This document shows positions 33,355-45,195 of a stretch of DNA of 64,000 bases, piece by piece (within the stretch, counting starts at the first letter, position 1; the number at the start of each line of letters is the position of its first letter). This stretch comes from Gnetum montanum (lineage: Eukaryota; Streptophyta; Gnetopsida; Gnetales; Gnetaceae): NCBI GenBank assembly GCA_015680685.1, contig MNCI01001310.1, positions 239,906-303,905 on the forward strand, in the 5' to 3' direction. A program made the position numbers and the translations under genes. Below the pieces are notes generated by a model. The model saw only the letters and a list, made by a program, of their open reading frames with translations. It was not told the origin of the DNA and searched no databases.

Positions 33355-35720
33355 ATGTCTTCTTCTCATAGGAGTGATTCTTCGCCCAAGTCTAAAGGAG
33401 TACATTAGTAGATGCCCCAACAATACGGAGTGGTATATGCTCATCATAAAGAGTATGTACCCAATTTCACCTTCAACTTACACCAGGATGAGCTATTGCA
33501 ATGTCATGACATGGAGGGAAACATCATCTTACTGCTTAATCAATCTGTTCCTGTGATGCTCCAAAAAACTATTATATGATTAGGACTCCACAGGCTTCAT
33601 GTTGAGTATGTTGTGTAGGATAGTGACACCAGGGATTATCATCCCACTGAGGCACAATGTCAAAGGGATCAGCAGCTATAATAGTACTATGAATCTGCAA
33701 AGGAAAAGTGGTTCAATGACTCCCCATACATGCTGTACCAAAAATATGGTGGAGAATCCTTCTCTAGGGGTTTTCCATTCAGTGAAATTCCTCTCTTTGT
33801 CTTTGGTGAAGGAGGTCAAAACCAAAACCTAGAATCCATGATCCATAATTTGGGTTCTGGCGAGAATGGATCCAATGACAAATGGGGATCTAAGGAGGAG
33901 AGTCAAGGCAGGGATGCGAACAAGAAACAAGGTCATGATCATGACCATGATCACTGAAGAGGGGGTAGTAAGCACCATGATGGTGCTTGTCATCCTTCCT
34001 ATTCACCTTCATCATCATCTTCTTCCTCTTCTAGCTCTGATTGCAATCGCAGGGTGGGCAATCATGGTGGATGTGATTGATGGGACTAAGATGATTGAAG
34101 GGACCGTCGAGCAAGTCAAGACTAGGGGCATGGGCATTTAAGAGAGACCTACTGCCATGAATGAAGGGGTAGAAAAGGGCATTATAGGTACCAAAATCAT
34201 GTCCTTGATGAGCCTTTTCTTGCTACTTAAAGCATGCTAAACATTGCAAACGCAATGAGAATTCCTACAAGGCACACTAAGGATAGTTGGATCAAGAGGC
34301 TAGACATGAACAATATCCCTAGGTTTGAAGGGGGATATAACTTAGATATGTAGAACCATATTTAAGCTTTCCATGATGCATGTGCCTTGAAAAATATAGA
34401 AAATGATTGGAAAAAGCTTAATTTGTTCCTTAGAACACTCATTAAAGAAGTAGAAAGTTGGTATCGGTCCTTAGAACTGGAATCCATCAAACAATGGAGT
34501 ACAATGCTCAAATTATTTAATGACAAGTATTAGACATACTCCTAAGTGTCCAACTTGAGGAGGAAGATCCAAGGATGGAAGCAAGGAACACATGAATCCT
34601 TGGATGCCACCATGGGCTGATACTATTCCTTATTGCATAGATGTCTTGGCCATGATTGTTCTCACCTAGAATAACTTCGCCACATCGTAGATGGGTTTCG
34701 ATCAAAAATAAGGAGAACTCTTGGTGTTTATGCCCAAGGGAAATTGTCAAAAATAAGAGCCCATCAGATTCAATAGTTGATCAAGTAGGTAGCAAAAGAA
34801 GAAGAGGAGTTGAGGAAACATGAAAGTGCAAAGCAGTAGAACTGCAATCCTTCCATTTGCAAGAGGGAGGTTCAAATTTTTGATGGTGAGGTGGAATCAT
34901 CACTTGATGAGGTGGTGAATCATAACACCTTGTCGATTCAAAAATGTACCTTTGAAATTTAGGCTAAGGTAGATTAGTTATGGGACTTCATGGATAGTAT
35001 ATTTCAAGCTATCTTGAAAATAGCTAAAGAGTCCAAAGAACAAGGTAGTAATCGTGATCGTAGGAGGTGCAAGGAAGTTGAATGTGCTAATCATAGAGAT
35101 AAGAGCAAGATTGTTGTAGTAGGAGAAGTTTTGGAAATTGAATTTGATGATGATGGTGGGTGTGACATATAGCAATATGGACATCCTAAAGGATGTTGCC
35201 CCATCATTTCACACTTACCAGTGTGTAGTGTGTACGCTTTGAATCCACGACTAGCAAGAAGGCAAACACCCAAAAGATTACCTTATCCTCAAGACAATCC
35301 CAAGCAGTTCCACCAGCAACAAAAGCATTATCCAAGTGGAACTTCACCACAATCATACGAGTAGTACCAATAGTGGCAGTAACCACAGTCATGGGTGCTA
35401 GCATTGCCAAGATAGTAATACCCTTATAAACAACCTAATCCATACGAGTATTATGTTTAGCAACCCCTATCTTCACATGACTCTTCCAGTCACATTTCTA
35501 CTTTCCAACCTCACTACTACCCTCCCAATTATTATCAAACTCATTCTCTACATGCAAGAAGGGATACCACCTTTTATCATTATCCTCCTCCTATTCTTAC
35601 ACCTATTCCTCCACCCTCAACACAGCTATTGCCTACTCCATCTATGCAAGGTGAACTTCTAGCCCACTTGCAGCAACGCAATGCTACCATGGTAGTTAAT
35701 TCACAACTGATTCATTAACT
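33355..35720 (+). pseudogene. gag of element E
   Basis: The start at 33355 gives MSSSHRSDSSPKSK, as in D and G. The order matches D: VVYAHHKEYVPNFTFNLHQ (N-terminal), His/Asp- and Ser-rich low-complexity region (33900-34070), gag domain from about 34280 (IKRLDMNNIPRFEGGYNLD, AFHDACALKNIENDWKKL, ESWYRSLELESIKQW, RRTLGVYAQGKLSKIRA), Cys/His segment QYGHPKGCCPIISHLP near 35175, and a Pro/Gln/Tyr-rich tail to about 35720. More than twenty stops interrupt it. Confidence 0.86.
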
Positions 35721-35899
35721 AAGTGGTTCAAATAATAGAACATAAGAAAGATCCTTTTTCCAACCCAATAATCCACCTAATCCCTCACATATACATGCAT
35801 TTGGCAACCCTACTCCTCCATCTCTCTTTGCATCTAATTCCTTCGAGTCCCCTTCAAACCAAATCCACCCTAAATCCATATTGTTATGATCACTCATAC

Positions 35900-36400
35900 C
35901 ATATCTAATTGGATTTGGGTTGGAAACCTTCCCATGACATTAACTAATCATGGGAGTTCTCTTATTTATTTACGAATTTTTGGGAATGAACTCTGTAAAG
36001 CTCTTCTTAATTCTGGTTTTGATGTTAACATAATTTTTCATGAGATGTATATTGCATGGAACCTTTCTCCTCTTAAGAAGAGCAATATTAGATTAGAATT
36101 GGTAGACCAGTCCATCACTGTTCCATTGGGATTGGCAAAGGACATCGTGATCACTATCTATGGGTGGTCTTATCCTACCAATTTCCTAGTAATTGAGGTG
36201 GAGAACTACTAAGGGGACTTTCCAATCATCATGGAAAGGATATGGTTAAGCATTGTTGATGCAAGAATGGACATTGGAGATATTTTCCTAGAAATATCTA
36301 AGAAAAATGCATTCAAAAAGATCAAGAAGAAGCGAGTTCGATGCATCATGTATCGTAGAGGGTGCAATTGCATGTAGAAACTCTAGTTTGTGAAATAAGC
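35900..36400 (+). pseudogene. Aspartic protease of element E, active site lost
   Basis: The open run 35886-36212 reads KALLNSGFDVNIIFHEMY, NIRLELVDQSITVPLGLAKD, IVITIYGWSYPTNFLVIEV, then GDFPIIMERIWLS. The catalytic Asp of the D-S-G triad is Asn here (LNSG against LDSG in D), caused by a single G-to-A, so even this open stretch could not work. Confidence 0.85.
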
Positions 36401-36839
36401 ATCCAACTCCACATGCAAGCAATGTGCACTTGAAGTAAATATTCAAATGTGTCTATATGTAGTAGCCACAAAACAAGAGGGCAACCAGTGGATGACCATT
36501 GATTCTGAGAGTAACACACTTTGCATGGAATCTATTGAGAGCCTAATGTGCGCTTATGTTGCAGGCATGGATCAACTAGAGTAAGTTCATCACCAACTCT
36601 CTAATAATGCAAATGATGATACCTATTGGGAAGAGTTGGAAAGTCTTGAAAATTTCAAGCAAGAGTCCCTTGAATTAAAAACTCTACTTGCCAACATGGA
36701 ATATGTATTCTTAAAAAATGGGAAGCTGATAATAATCAATGCAAATCTTACTCCAAAACAAAAATAGATGTTGTTGAAAAATGGTCAATAGCCTTTACTT
36801 GGTCATATCCTGAACTCAAAGGGATTGATCCTAGGATAT

Positions 36840-37640
36840 GCTAGCATTGTATCTACATCAACCTGGCCATGAAGCCAAAGAAGTAGCCATAGAGGCAATT
36901 AAACCCCAAATTGAAGCAAATCGTCAAAGAGGAAATCGAACAGCTCCTCAAGGTGGGATTTATCTTTTCCATTGTGAATAGTGAGTGGGTCAGCCCACTC
37001 GTGATTATGTCAAAGAAAGGTAGCAAGTGGTGGATCTGCATCAATTTTTGGCTATTGAATATGGCAACATTAAAAGACCATTTTTTGTTGTCATTTGTTC
37101 ATCAGGTGTTAGACATAATATCTAGGCATTGCTACTATAGTTTTTTGCATGGTTATAGTGTCTATAACCAAATCCAGATCGCACCAAAGGACCAAGCCAA
37201 AACAACATTCACAAGTTCTTGGGGAACCTTTGTATATTGTAAGATGCATTTTGGTTTATGCAATGCCCCTGCTACATTCCAATGCCTGGTCCTTAGCATT
37301 CTTCAATAGTAGATTAGTAGTAGGGTAGAAGTCTTTATGGATGACTTTTCTACCTATGGGGCTACATTTGAGTAAGCGCTAGATCACCTTAAGCTAATAT
37401 TGAAAAGATGTGTTGAAACAAACCTTAGGCTTAATTGGAAAAAGAGTCATATGATGGTCTAGCAGGGCATTGTATTGGGGCACAAAATATCACAAGCAGG
37501 AATTGAGGCTGAACTTGAAAAAATAAGGGTCATTCAAGGAATAACCTACCAACCAGAAACTGTCAAAGATGTTTGATCATTCCTTTGACGCACTGGCTAA
37601 TACTGATGATTCATAGAGGATTTCTCTAAGGTCATAAAAT
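36840..37640 (+). pseudogene. Reverse transcriptase of element E
   Basis: RT copies element RNA into DNA. Visible blocks in order: QLLKVGFIFSIVNSEWVSPL, VIMSKKGSKWWICINFWLLN, KDHFLLSFVHQVLD, YNQIQIAPKDQAKTTFTSSW, CKMHFGLCNAPATFQ, then the catalytic box FMDDFSTYG (two Asp kept) and HKISQAGIE. The 132-codon open run 36911-37309 holds the fingers/palm. At least three stops lie after it. Confidence 0.9.
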
Positions 37641-37659
37641 TGTTGGTTAAGCTAACAAA

Positions 37660-38140
37660 GAAAGATGCTTCTTTTGTTTGGACTAAGAAATGTGAAAAAG
37701 CATTCTAGCAACTAAGGGAGAAACTTGTAGAAACTCTAATTCTACAAGCACCTAACTGGTCCATAGCATTTCATGTTATGACGGACGCATCCAATTACAC
37801 CTTAAGAGCAATGATTACATAATTGGATGGCAAGAAATGTCCATATTACATCCACTACATAAATTGAAGCATTGTGGGTGCACAACTAAACTACACCACC
37901 ACAAAAAACAAATTAATGGCAGCAGTGTTTGTGCTACAAAAGTTTAGGCATTATGTGCTTGGATACAAAGTGTTTGTGCATACAGAATATAGTGTAATCC
38001 ACTTCCTAATGAACAAGCCAATGATGAGCTCCTATGTCATAAGGTGGCTAGTGATCTTATAGAAATTTGACCTTACAATGGTAGATCGAAATGGAACTAA
38101 GAATGTGGTCGTTGACTAATTGTCTCAGTTGTAATGGGAC
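37660..38140 (+). pseudogene. RNase H of element E
   Basis: The connection segment (ASFVWTKKCEKAF) leads to HVMTDASNYTLRAMI, with the first catalytic Asp, NYTTTKNKLMAAVFVLQKFR (usual NY-TTEKELLA; the Glu is Asn/Lys here, a likely loss), and YKVFVHTEYSVIHFLMNK (usual V-TDH-AL; Asp changed to Glu). Stops at several points. Confidence 0.85.
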
Positions 38141-38349
38141 AACAAAGAGGAAGAAGGCCTACTATCTAATCTATTTCTTGATGAACTCCTCTTTGCCGAG
38201 GCTATAATTGAATAATTGCCCATTGAGCCTAAATGCTATGATGGCATTCTCACTTATCATCTCATCTAAGAGATGCCACAAGAGTTGGACCACTTGAAGA
38301 AACAATAGTTTCTTCACTAGGTAAAACACTTCATGAAGATCAATGGACA

Positions 38350-39480
38350 CCTCTATAAGGTGTGTGTCGATGGCCTAGTTTGTTGTGTGTCCTTGATGCT
38401 AATCAATTACACATTCTCCAAGATGCTCATGAGGGTCCTTGTGAGGGCCACTATGCTAGGAGACACATTCCTATTAAAATATTAATGGCAATGTACTATT
38501 GGCCAACAATCTTTAGGGATGCTCACCAATATATCCACTCTTGCGAATGTTGCCAACAAGATGGTGGAATGACTGCTCGAATGGAGGGACCTCAATAGTG
38601 GATCCAAGCACTAGAACCCTTTGAAATCTAGGGCATTGATTTCATGGGTCCCATCATGTGCATGTCAAATGGAAAGGTGTACATCATAGTCGCTATTGAC
38701 TATTGTACAAAATGGGCAAAAGTAGCAACTGTCACCAACTATACATCTTCTATTGTTGCTCAGTTTGTACAACAAAATGTTGTAAATAGGTTTGATGTGC
38801 CATGTGCATTAAGTTTTGACAATGGAACCCACTTTATAGGCACTACCTTTTGGAAACTTATGCAAAGCTTAGGGGTTGAACATAAACTAACAACACCCTA
38901 CCACCCCCAAGCCAATGGTCAAGCTGAGGTTACAAATAGGAAAATCACAAAGATCTTAATGAGAACTATTAGCAAATATAGGAGAAACTGGAGCAAAGAA
39001 CTCAATGATGCCCTTTGGGACTACCACTCAACATGGAAACTTCCTATAGGCTATTCTCCCTATAAGTTGGTATACAGAAAATTACCAACACTTCATATTC
39101 AATATGAGTTCCATAGACTTTTAATAGCCTATGACCTTAACCTTGACTTAAGTCTAGCACAAAAAGAAAGATTAATAAATCTCAACTTGCTAAATGAAAA
39201 TCAATTAGTGGTGCTGTCATCTAACGAGTTGCATAAGGCATTCAATAAAAAACGCCATGACCATAAAATTAGGAAAGTCAAATTTCAACTGGGAGATAAG
39301 GTCCTCTACTGGAACCCCGCACATGCACCTCAACAAACTAAGTTCCAAACATTGTGGGAAGGACCTTATATAATTTATAAAACCTATCCTTCTAGGGCCA
39401 CGATGATCTACAAACCTGAGAGCCTGGACAAGAAATAGTTAGTCAACATACAACAAGTCAAACCTTTCCATGAGCCTAAG
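38350..39480 (+). pseudogene. Integrase of element E
   Basis: Integrase joins element DNA to the target. The zinc-finger-like N-terminus (38362-38598) has AHEGPCEGHYARRH and SCECCQQ, the H-H-C-C pattern. The core is open from 38644 to 39438: IIVAIDYCTKWAKV (first Asp), SFDNGTHFIG (second Asp), HPQANGQAEVTNRKI (Glu). All three catalytic residues are present. The C-terminal part (KFQLGDKVLYWNP, KFQTLWEGPYIIYK) is of the GPY/F type with no chromodomain, as in Athila/Tat lineages. At 264 codons it is the longest uninterrupted piece of pol in the window. Confidence 0.92.
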
Positions 39481-41447
39481 TAAGCTAGTCCAATAAATGC
39501 CTCATTAGATGGACAACCATGCTCAATTTTTTGAATCTTCTCCTTTCAACTTAGTCATGGGAGAGATGGCCATCCATGCTAACTATATGAGAAGCTTAGT
39601 TTTTCATCCTTTTGTTTTACATGTTTTTGTTTCACCTTGTTACTTTTACAACATTTTGTTTTACACATTCTTCATTTTACACCTTTTTGTTTTCTACACT
39701 ATTAATTTTTCAAAATTTTTGTTTAATGACATCATTAATACATTTTGTTTTTCTTAAATATTTTATAATTTCTTGTATATTTTCTGTTATTTTAGATGTG
39801 ATTTTCTTATTGTGTTTCAATAATAACTTGCCTTATTGCCAACTATGTATAGTATAGTTTGATTGATGTGGGCATGTGGTATCTAGTTATTTCATTGTTG
39901 ATTGCTAATGTCTAGATTCTAGCTTTGAATTTTATTAAGGATAACTCAAGCATGGTTTCTTTTTCATGAAACAAGTAGTGAGTCCACTACATCTACCCAT
40001 CCACAAACTCTATGGCTTTCCTTGTTCTGGAAATGTGTGGTCTCTTTTTCATTAATAAAACTTTAATGAATGTATGACCTTGGTAGTTTCCTAATTTGAA
40101 AAGAATTCAAAGGTTTGAACAAGGTGTGACTTCAAGGGGACTCGGTACTCTTTGTGCCTTTTTGCTTACTTGGGTGCATGTGTATTTTCATGGATTTCTT
40201 ATCGTTCCATGTCGCCATATAATAGGAGGTTGAATAAGTCTTTACATGGTGTGGGTCCCATCATAAAAAAAACAACAATGATGAAAATTCAAAGCACACC
40301 CCTTAGACAAAATAAATGGGCTACAAGCACTAGTTATGGGACTAGAAAGACATGTTACCCATGCCTGAAGGTCCCCTGTAACTAAGGCCATTTCTCACTT
40401 TCGACTTCTCTTTTCTTCTTCAATAAGGAATTTGTGGTTGTTTTGTGGGAGCACTCTTATGTTTGAGGGGATGGACTGGTCTTAGAATGANAATGTAACC
40501 TTAATAAGGAACTCCTTTCCACTCTCTCCATCATCCATCTATGCTTCCATGTCTCACCTCACTACCAATTTTATGTTCTTGTTCAATGTCTTGGTTTGAT
40601 GTGTTGAAATTCTTATGTAGTTTCTTCTAGGTTTTTGTACTTAACTTTCCATAACCATTAATCATCCATGAGGTCCATGGACTCCTCGGTTTGAAGTTAT
40701 GCAAGGGCAATAAAAGGCCTGTGCCTACTTTGGGGAGTATGCACTTGCATACCTTTTGGTTGGGTTAGTTAAGTTCCTTATCCTTAAACATCCTCACAAT
40801 AAAATCCTTTTTCATGCTCCATCAATGACATCCAATTGTGCATCTTCACAATGTTTTTCAATGAAATCCTCTGTTTATTATTGTGAATTCTTAAACACTC
40901 TTCAAGAATTTCATTGAGCTTAAAATTTTTAGAATTTAATGGACCACTTATCCATTTCACCCTATTTTTCAGTTTTCCTACTAACACTATTAAAAGAATC
41001 AATCTACCATAATCAAAACCTAGCCAAGTGTAACCACTGACAAGACAAGGTACTTAAAAGCTATATGTTACACATTGCACACTAATTCACAATTTTGTTA
41101 TGATTACAGTGGGAAGTGCATACTAGATGTGGGATTGTCTCACCAAGGAAGAGGTGGCAACACCATGTGATGAGGACCCTTCATGATTGTTGAATCTTCT
41201 CCCTCGCTCATCAATTGCCAAAGGAGTTGGATGTTAGTTTTTTCCAGGGTGTTCAATTCTGTTATCATGAACATCCAATTTTGTAAAAGATTGTAAATCC
41301 ATACACTTGGGCACTTAGAGTCTATCTCTTCCATTTGAGTCAATTTACATGTTAGTCAATAGTCCCATACCTTCCCAATATTTTGTAAGGAACTTGTTCC
41401 TCCTCTTGATTCACTTAAGGACAAGTTTTCATTTAGTCATGGGGGTA
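39481..41447 (+). other. Noncoding 3' region of element E, with purine tract
   Basis: Contains a purine-tract-like site TTAGTCATGGGAGAGATGG (39550-39568), the shared blocks GACTTCAAGGGGACTCGG (about 40130-40147) and AAGGGCAATAAAAGGCCTG (about 40705-40723), a long T-rich stretch (39600-39790), and an undetermined base at 40491. The 3' purine tract is TTTAGTCATGGGGGTA (41432-41447). A degraded hairpin (41411-41426) precedes it. No ORF2. Confidence 0.65.
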
Positions 41448-42192
41448 TGATGAATCACATTTAGTAATGCTTCGATATAGAAGTTGCCATGTCGAGTATC
41501 CAATATTGGACCCCAAGATGCAATGTCGGATATCTAATATCACTAGTTTGTTTTCTCTAGAGTTAGAATATTTTCCTAACTACCCGCAGTAGGAGTTATT
41601 GAGTGTGAATTTTTATGTAAGCATTATTGTACCTGGGCACGACAATGTGTGCAAAAATAAAGATAAGCTTTTTGATCAAACCTTCCAACACCTATGCTAG
41701 CTTAAATATTTTATTCATGCATTTAATGTTTTATGCAATTTACTTTAATGCTTCCAAGTAATTAAGCTAAGTAAGCAAGTTCAATTAAATAGAAGTTAAT
41801 TAAGCACATAAGTACAACCACTTTGAGCATGCATATGACTCTTAGTAATCCTAGCAACACTTAATGTTTGCTAACACAACAATGTTATACGTGTTTAGGA
41901 TGTGCATGGAAAGTGGGATCAAATAGTTAGTTATTGATCAACAATTAGATTAATTAAAGTGGTTCATAAATTAAATTAAATACAAAAAAATAAAAATCAT
42001 GTGCCTCAATTATACTTAACCATACAATTAAGTTCCACAAGTATAGTTGAGAAGACAACGATTGTCATTATTAGATTTCACATCTTGGAACTAATGTACT
42101 TAAGAAGTTAAGGTCTATGGAATTTGACTGCATCGTGTGTCAACGCTTATGATTTTATATGGTTAGGCATAGTGGTACCTCATCACTCATCA
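41448..42192 (+). repeat. 3' LTR of element E
   Basis: Closely similar to 32432-33194 but U3/TATA has diverged: the segment that held the TATA box in the 5' LTR is replaced here by CACTAGTTTGTTTTCTC. The polyadenylation-type signal AAAATAAAGATAAGC lies near 41653. Confidence 0.9.
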
Positions 42193-43130
42193 CCCCAATG
42201 ACAACTCAGTAGTAGTTTCTTACTTCAAGTAGTGTGACCATACAAGCTTCCCAACAACAATAGTAGTTTCTACTTTCTAGTCCCATGCAAGGTGGGATAC
42301 CTAGTGAACTATAGCTAAGGAAAGCCACATAGTGTAATATTTTCTATTGCATTAATCCTACTTCCATGCATTCTAAATGGTAAGATTATCAATCTCTTGT
42401 TAATTTGGTTGCAGGGATAAGTTTGAGGTCCTATAGTAAAAAATTTTATCATAAGCATAGATGTGAAAACCATGGGATTGGATCCACATCATCCTCTTCA
42501 TCTAGTGGAGAGGATAGTCAAGCATGTCATATAAAAGCCATGAAACGATAACATCTACTTCAGGAATAAGTTTCATAAGCATATCTAGAAGAGGTAATAA
42601 GATGACATTTGATGGTGATGTTGTCATCATCTCCATGTCCAAGGTGGCTATGGAGGCTATCAAAGAAGAATACTTGCCTAAAAAATAATCAAATCTTGGT
42701 GGTCTCATGGTGAAAATTCATATTAGTGGGAAAGATCACTAGTCAGCTCTCTTTAACTCTAGTTCAGGACTCAATATCATCTTTTGCAATAATACCTTGA
42801 TTAGGGGCTTCCTTCTCCCACGGGTATTAATATTTAGTTAGAGCTAGCAGAAATCCTATGTAGATTTCTTGATTATTAGATTAGAAAATAAGGTGGAAGA
42901 TAAATTCCTTGTTATTATGGGGAGGACCTGGTTGAGCACCATTGATGCTAGGTTGATGTTCCAATACCTCCATCTCAAAATTTGTAAGTATGAGACTGAA
43001 AGGATGCTTTATAAGAAAATACCTTATGATCCTTCTTGGTCATGTATCAATGTATGCATGTGCCTTTCAAGTGAACATTTGTTGAACGACACTTGAAGTA
43101 CCATAATGAACATCTTTCAGCTCTAAGTAT
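42193..43130 (+). pseudogene. Ty3/gypsy gag-protease relic
   Basis: Codons at 42590-43000 give LGGLMVKIHISGKDH, SALFNSSSGLNIIF (decayed LLDSGSGLNIIS protease site) and KFLVIMGRTWLSTIDARLMF, matching the protease end in D and E. An upstream HRCENHGIGS-SSSSSSGEDS stretch may be gag tail. It is interrupted by element E at 32431/42193 and has no LTRs in view. Confidence 0.6.
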
Positions 43131-45195
43131 ACCTAACACTCAATCTTATATTTAGAGGTCTACTAGCTAATAGACATGGATTAGTTGTGGGAGAGGAATC
43201 CTCCATGCCATGTTGAAATTTTATTTTCCTACTATTTTTGTTTATGCACTTTACTACAGATGGTTTGTTTAGTTATAATTTTTGTACTTTTTGAGTTTAA
43301 TGGATAATCATCTATGATATTTTCTTTTCTTTTAGCATGTTTTTATGTTACGTGAGAAAACCAATTAATGTGCTTTATGAATGCTTGTTCAATAAGCCAA
43401 TGGTAGATGGATGAATTAAAAATGTGATGAGGATGCGAGAGTGCTTAATAGGTTTAAAGTAGAGCCTTGATTGATATAATGTCCATGTAACAAAATTTAT
43501 CCATCTACTTTTTTTCTATTCATTACCAATGAACTAGGCCTAGATTTAGAAGGGAGCTAAGACTCATATTATAAGCTATTGAAGCTAATGCTACTAGAAC
43601 TGAGGATAGGTGATGGATCAACACCTTAAGGTGTAAGCTACAAAATCCTAAAAGAGTGTTTGGTCACTAGTAAGGAAAGGTTATGTCATCAATGGTTATT
43701 GTAACCTTCGGATAGGTTTAATCAGTGTGATTAGACCAAGGTGCATGTTCTTGCCTTGCCTCACCATCCTAGTCAAAAGAGGTTCATGATCTTATGAACC
43801 TGTGTGTGCCATGTGTTAATGATTTAATTCTATAGTTATTTAGATAGATATACCATTTAGAGTCACACTTGAGGTATTATTACACTCTTCTATAATTCTT
43901 CTATCATATCATGTTGACTATATATCATAGGATGTACTTGGAAATCAAATTATTTTGGATTTTGACATCTCCATCTTGGAATAGAAATTAGAATATGGAA
44001 AAATCTTTAGCAAGAAAAATCAAGTAATCCCTTACTTTTTCTTTGCTTTGTTTTATTTCCCAAGGGTGTATTTTCATAGCTCAAAGGAATGTGTAGGAAC
44101 CCAAAATAATTTGATTATAAATATACTTAAGAAATATGGCTAGCATGATATATTAGAAGAATTAAACAAAATTATAACAATGCCTAAAGTGTGACTCCAA
44201 CTAGCATAAATACTAATGAATCCATTATTAGTTACTGTATTTTTTAAAAGCTATATATATATATATTAAATAGTTTGCAAAATGTCATGATTTAATAAAA
44301 TTAAATAATATCTATTTTCTTACTACTAAGGAGTGTAGGAAAATTTAGTTTAATCTAAGCTAAAGCATGAAAAACTAACATTGACCTATTTGATAACATG
44401 AAGTATAGGAGACACACAATGTTTTAATGTAATCAATTTATAATAGGTAGAGTTGCATCTCATATTACTTAAATCATGTTAGTTCTCTTAACTAATATGA
44501 TAATACCTTAAATCTTATTTCATTAATAAAATTTCCTTTTCTTAACAAAAAAACATCATTTCAACATATTAACATTATATGAAAAATTAGATATCTAACT
44601 ATGTCATTGATGGACTATTGAGATCTAGGTCTAACAATGAGGACAACATTTATAAACATTTTTGGTTAAACTTAAAAAACCTAAATATTCTTATAATGTT
44701 ACATGATTAAAACTTATATTATAAAATTAACTTGTGGGCATAAAAGTTCTATTCTAAAATTAATTACTAAACTTAAAATGCAAAGGCACCAAATGTTGCT
44801 TTGGTGAACTAGTTATGTTTTTATAGAAGTTATGGTAGCAGAGTAGAGTGTTCATCATGAAAAAGTCATTTGCTTCAATGATTAATAGGTGTGTTTTTAT
44901 ATAAGTTATGTTGGTAGAGTATTGTCAAAGAAAAATCATTTGCTTCATTGCTTAACAACTATATTTTTATAAGAGTTATGTTGGTAGAGAAGGTGTTGGA
45001 GCCCCGAATATTCATTTTTAATAATATTTACCCTAATACATATAGTCTAATTAGAATTTTTTAACTTATTATTTCTTACTAGAATTAAATCCATAACTTG
45101 GAGTTCCCAAATTACGAGTCTTATCAATAAGTAACATCTCATTGTTTGTGTAGTTTATGTATTAAAATCTTGTTACTATTTTATGTTAACCATGT
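43131..45195. other. AT-rich DNA without recognisable gene
   Basis: No domain or LTR terminus recognised. It holds a tandem repeat (44806-45000) and a (TA)n-like run near 44250. It is contiguous with 53997 onward once element F is removed. Confidence 0.4.
44806..45000 (+). repeat. Tandem repeat, about 70-75 bp, 2.6 copies
   Basis: Unit: TTTTTATA-AGTTATG(TT)GGTAGAGTA, then an AAAAATCATTTGCTTCA part and TGATTAA. Copies begin near 44810, 44888 and 44955; the third is partial. Confidence 0.75.

Larger units (their letters stand above)
32432..42192 (+). mobile_element. Element E: complete-structure Athila/Tat-like Ty3/gypsy retrotransposon
   Basis: LTRs 32432-33194 (763 bp) and 41448-42192 (745 bp), target duplication CCCCA (32427-32431 and 42193-42197), tRNA-Asp primer site, and purine tract at 41434-41447. 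The interior encodes gag, protease, RT, RNase H and integrase in the Ty3/gypsy order. All frames have stops. It is the only copy here with a full set of pol domains, and so shows what the ancestor of C, D and F could supply in trans. No ORF2 and no internal palindrome/TATA module are present. Confidence 0.93.

Noticed and set aside
42193-43130. Continuation of the LINE from 22767 after removing elements D and E
   Set aside because: The sequence after the E insertion reads as a gypsy protease relic, not as a LINE reverse transcriptase.
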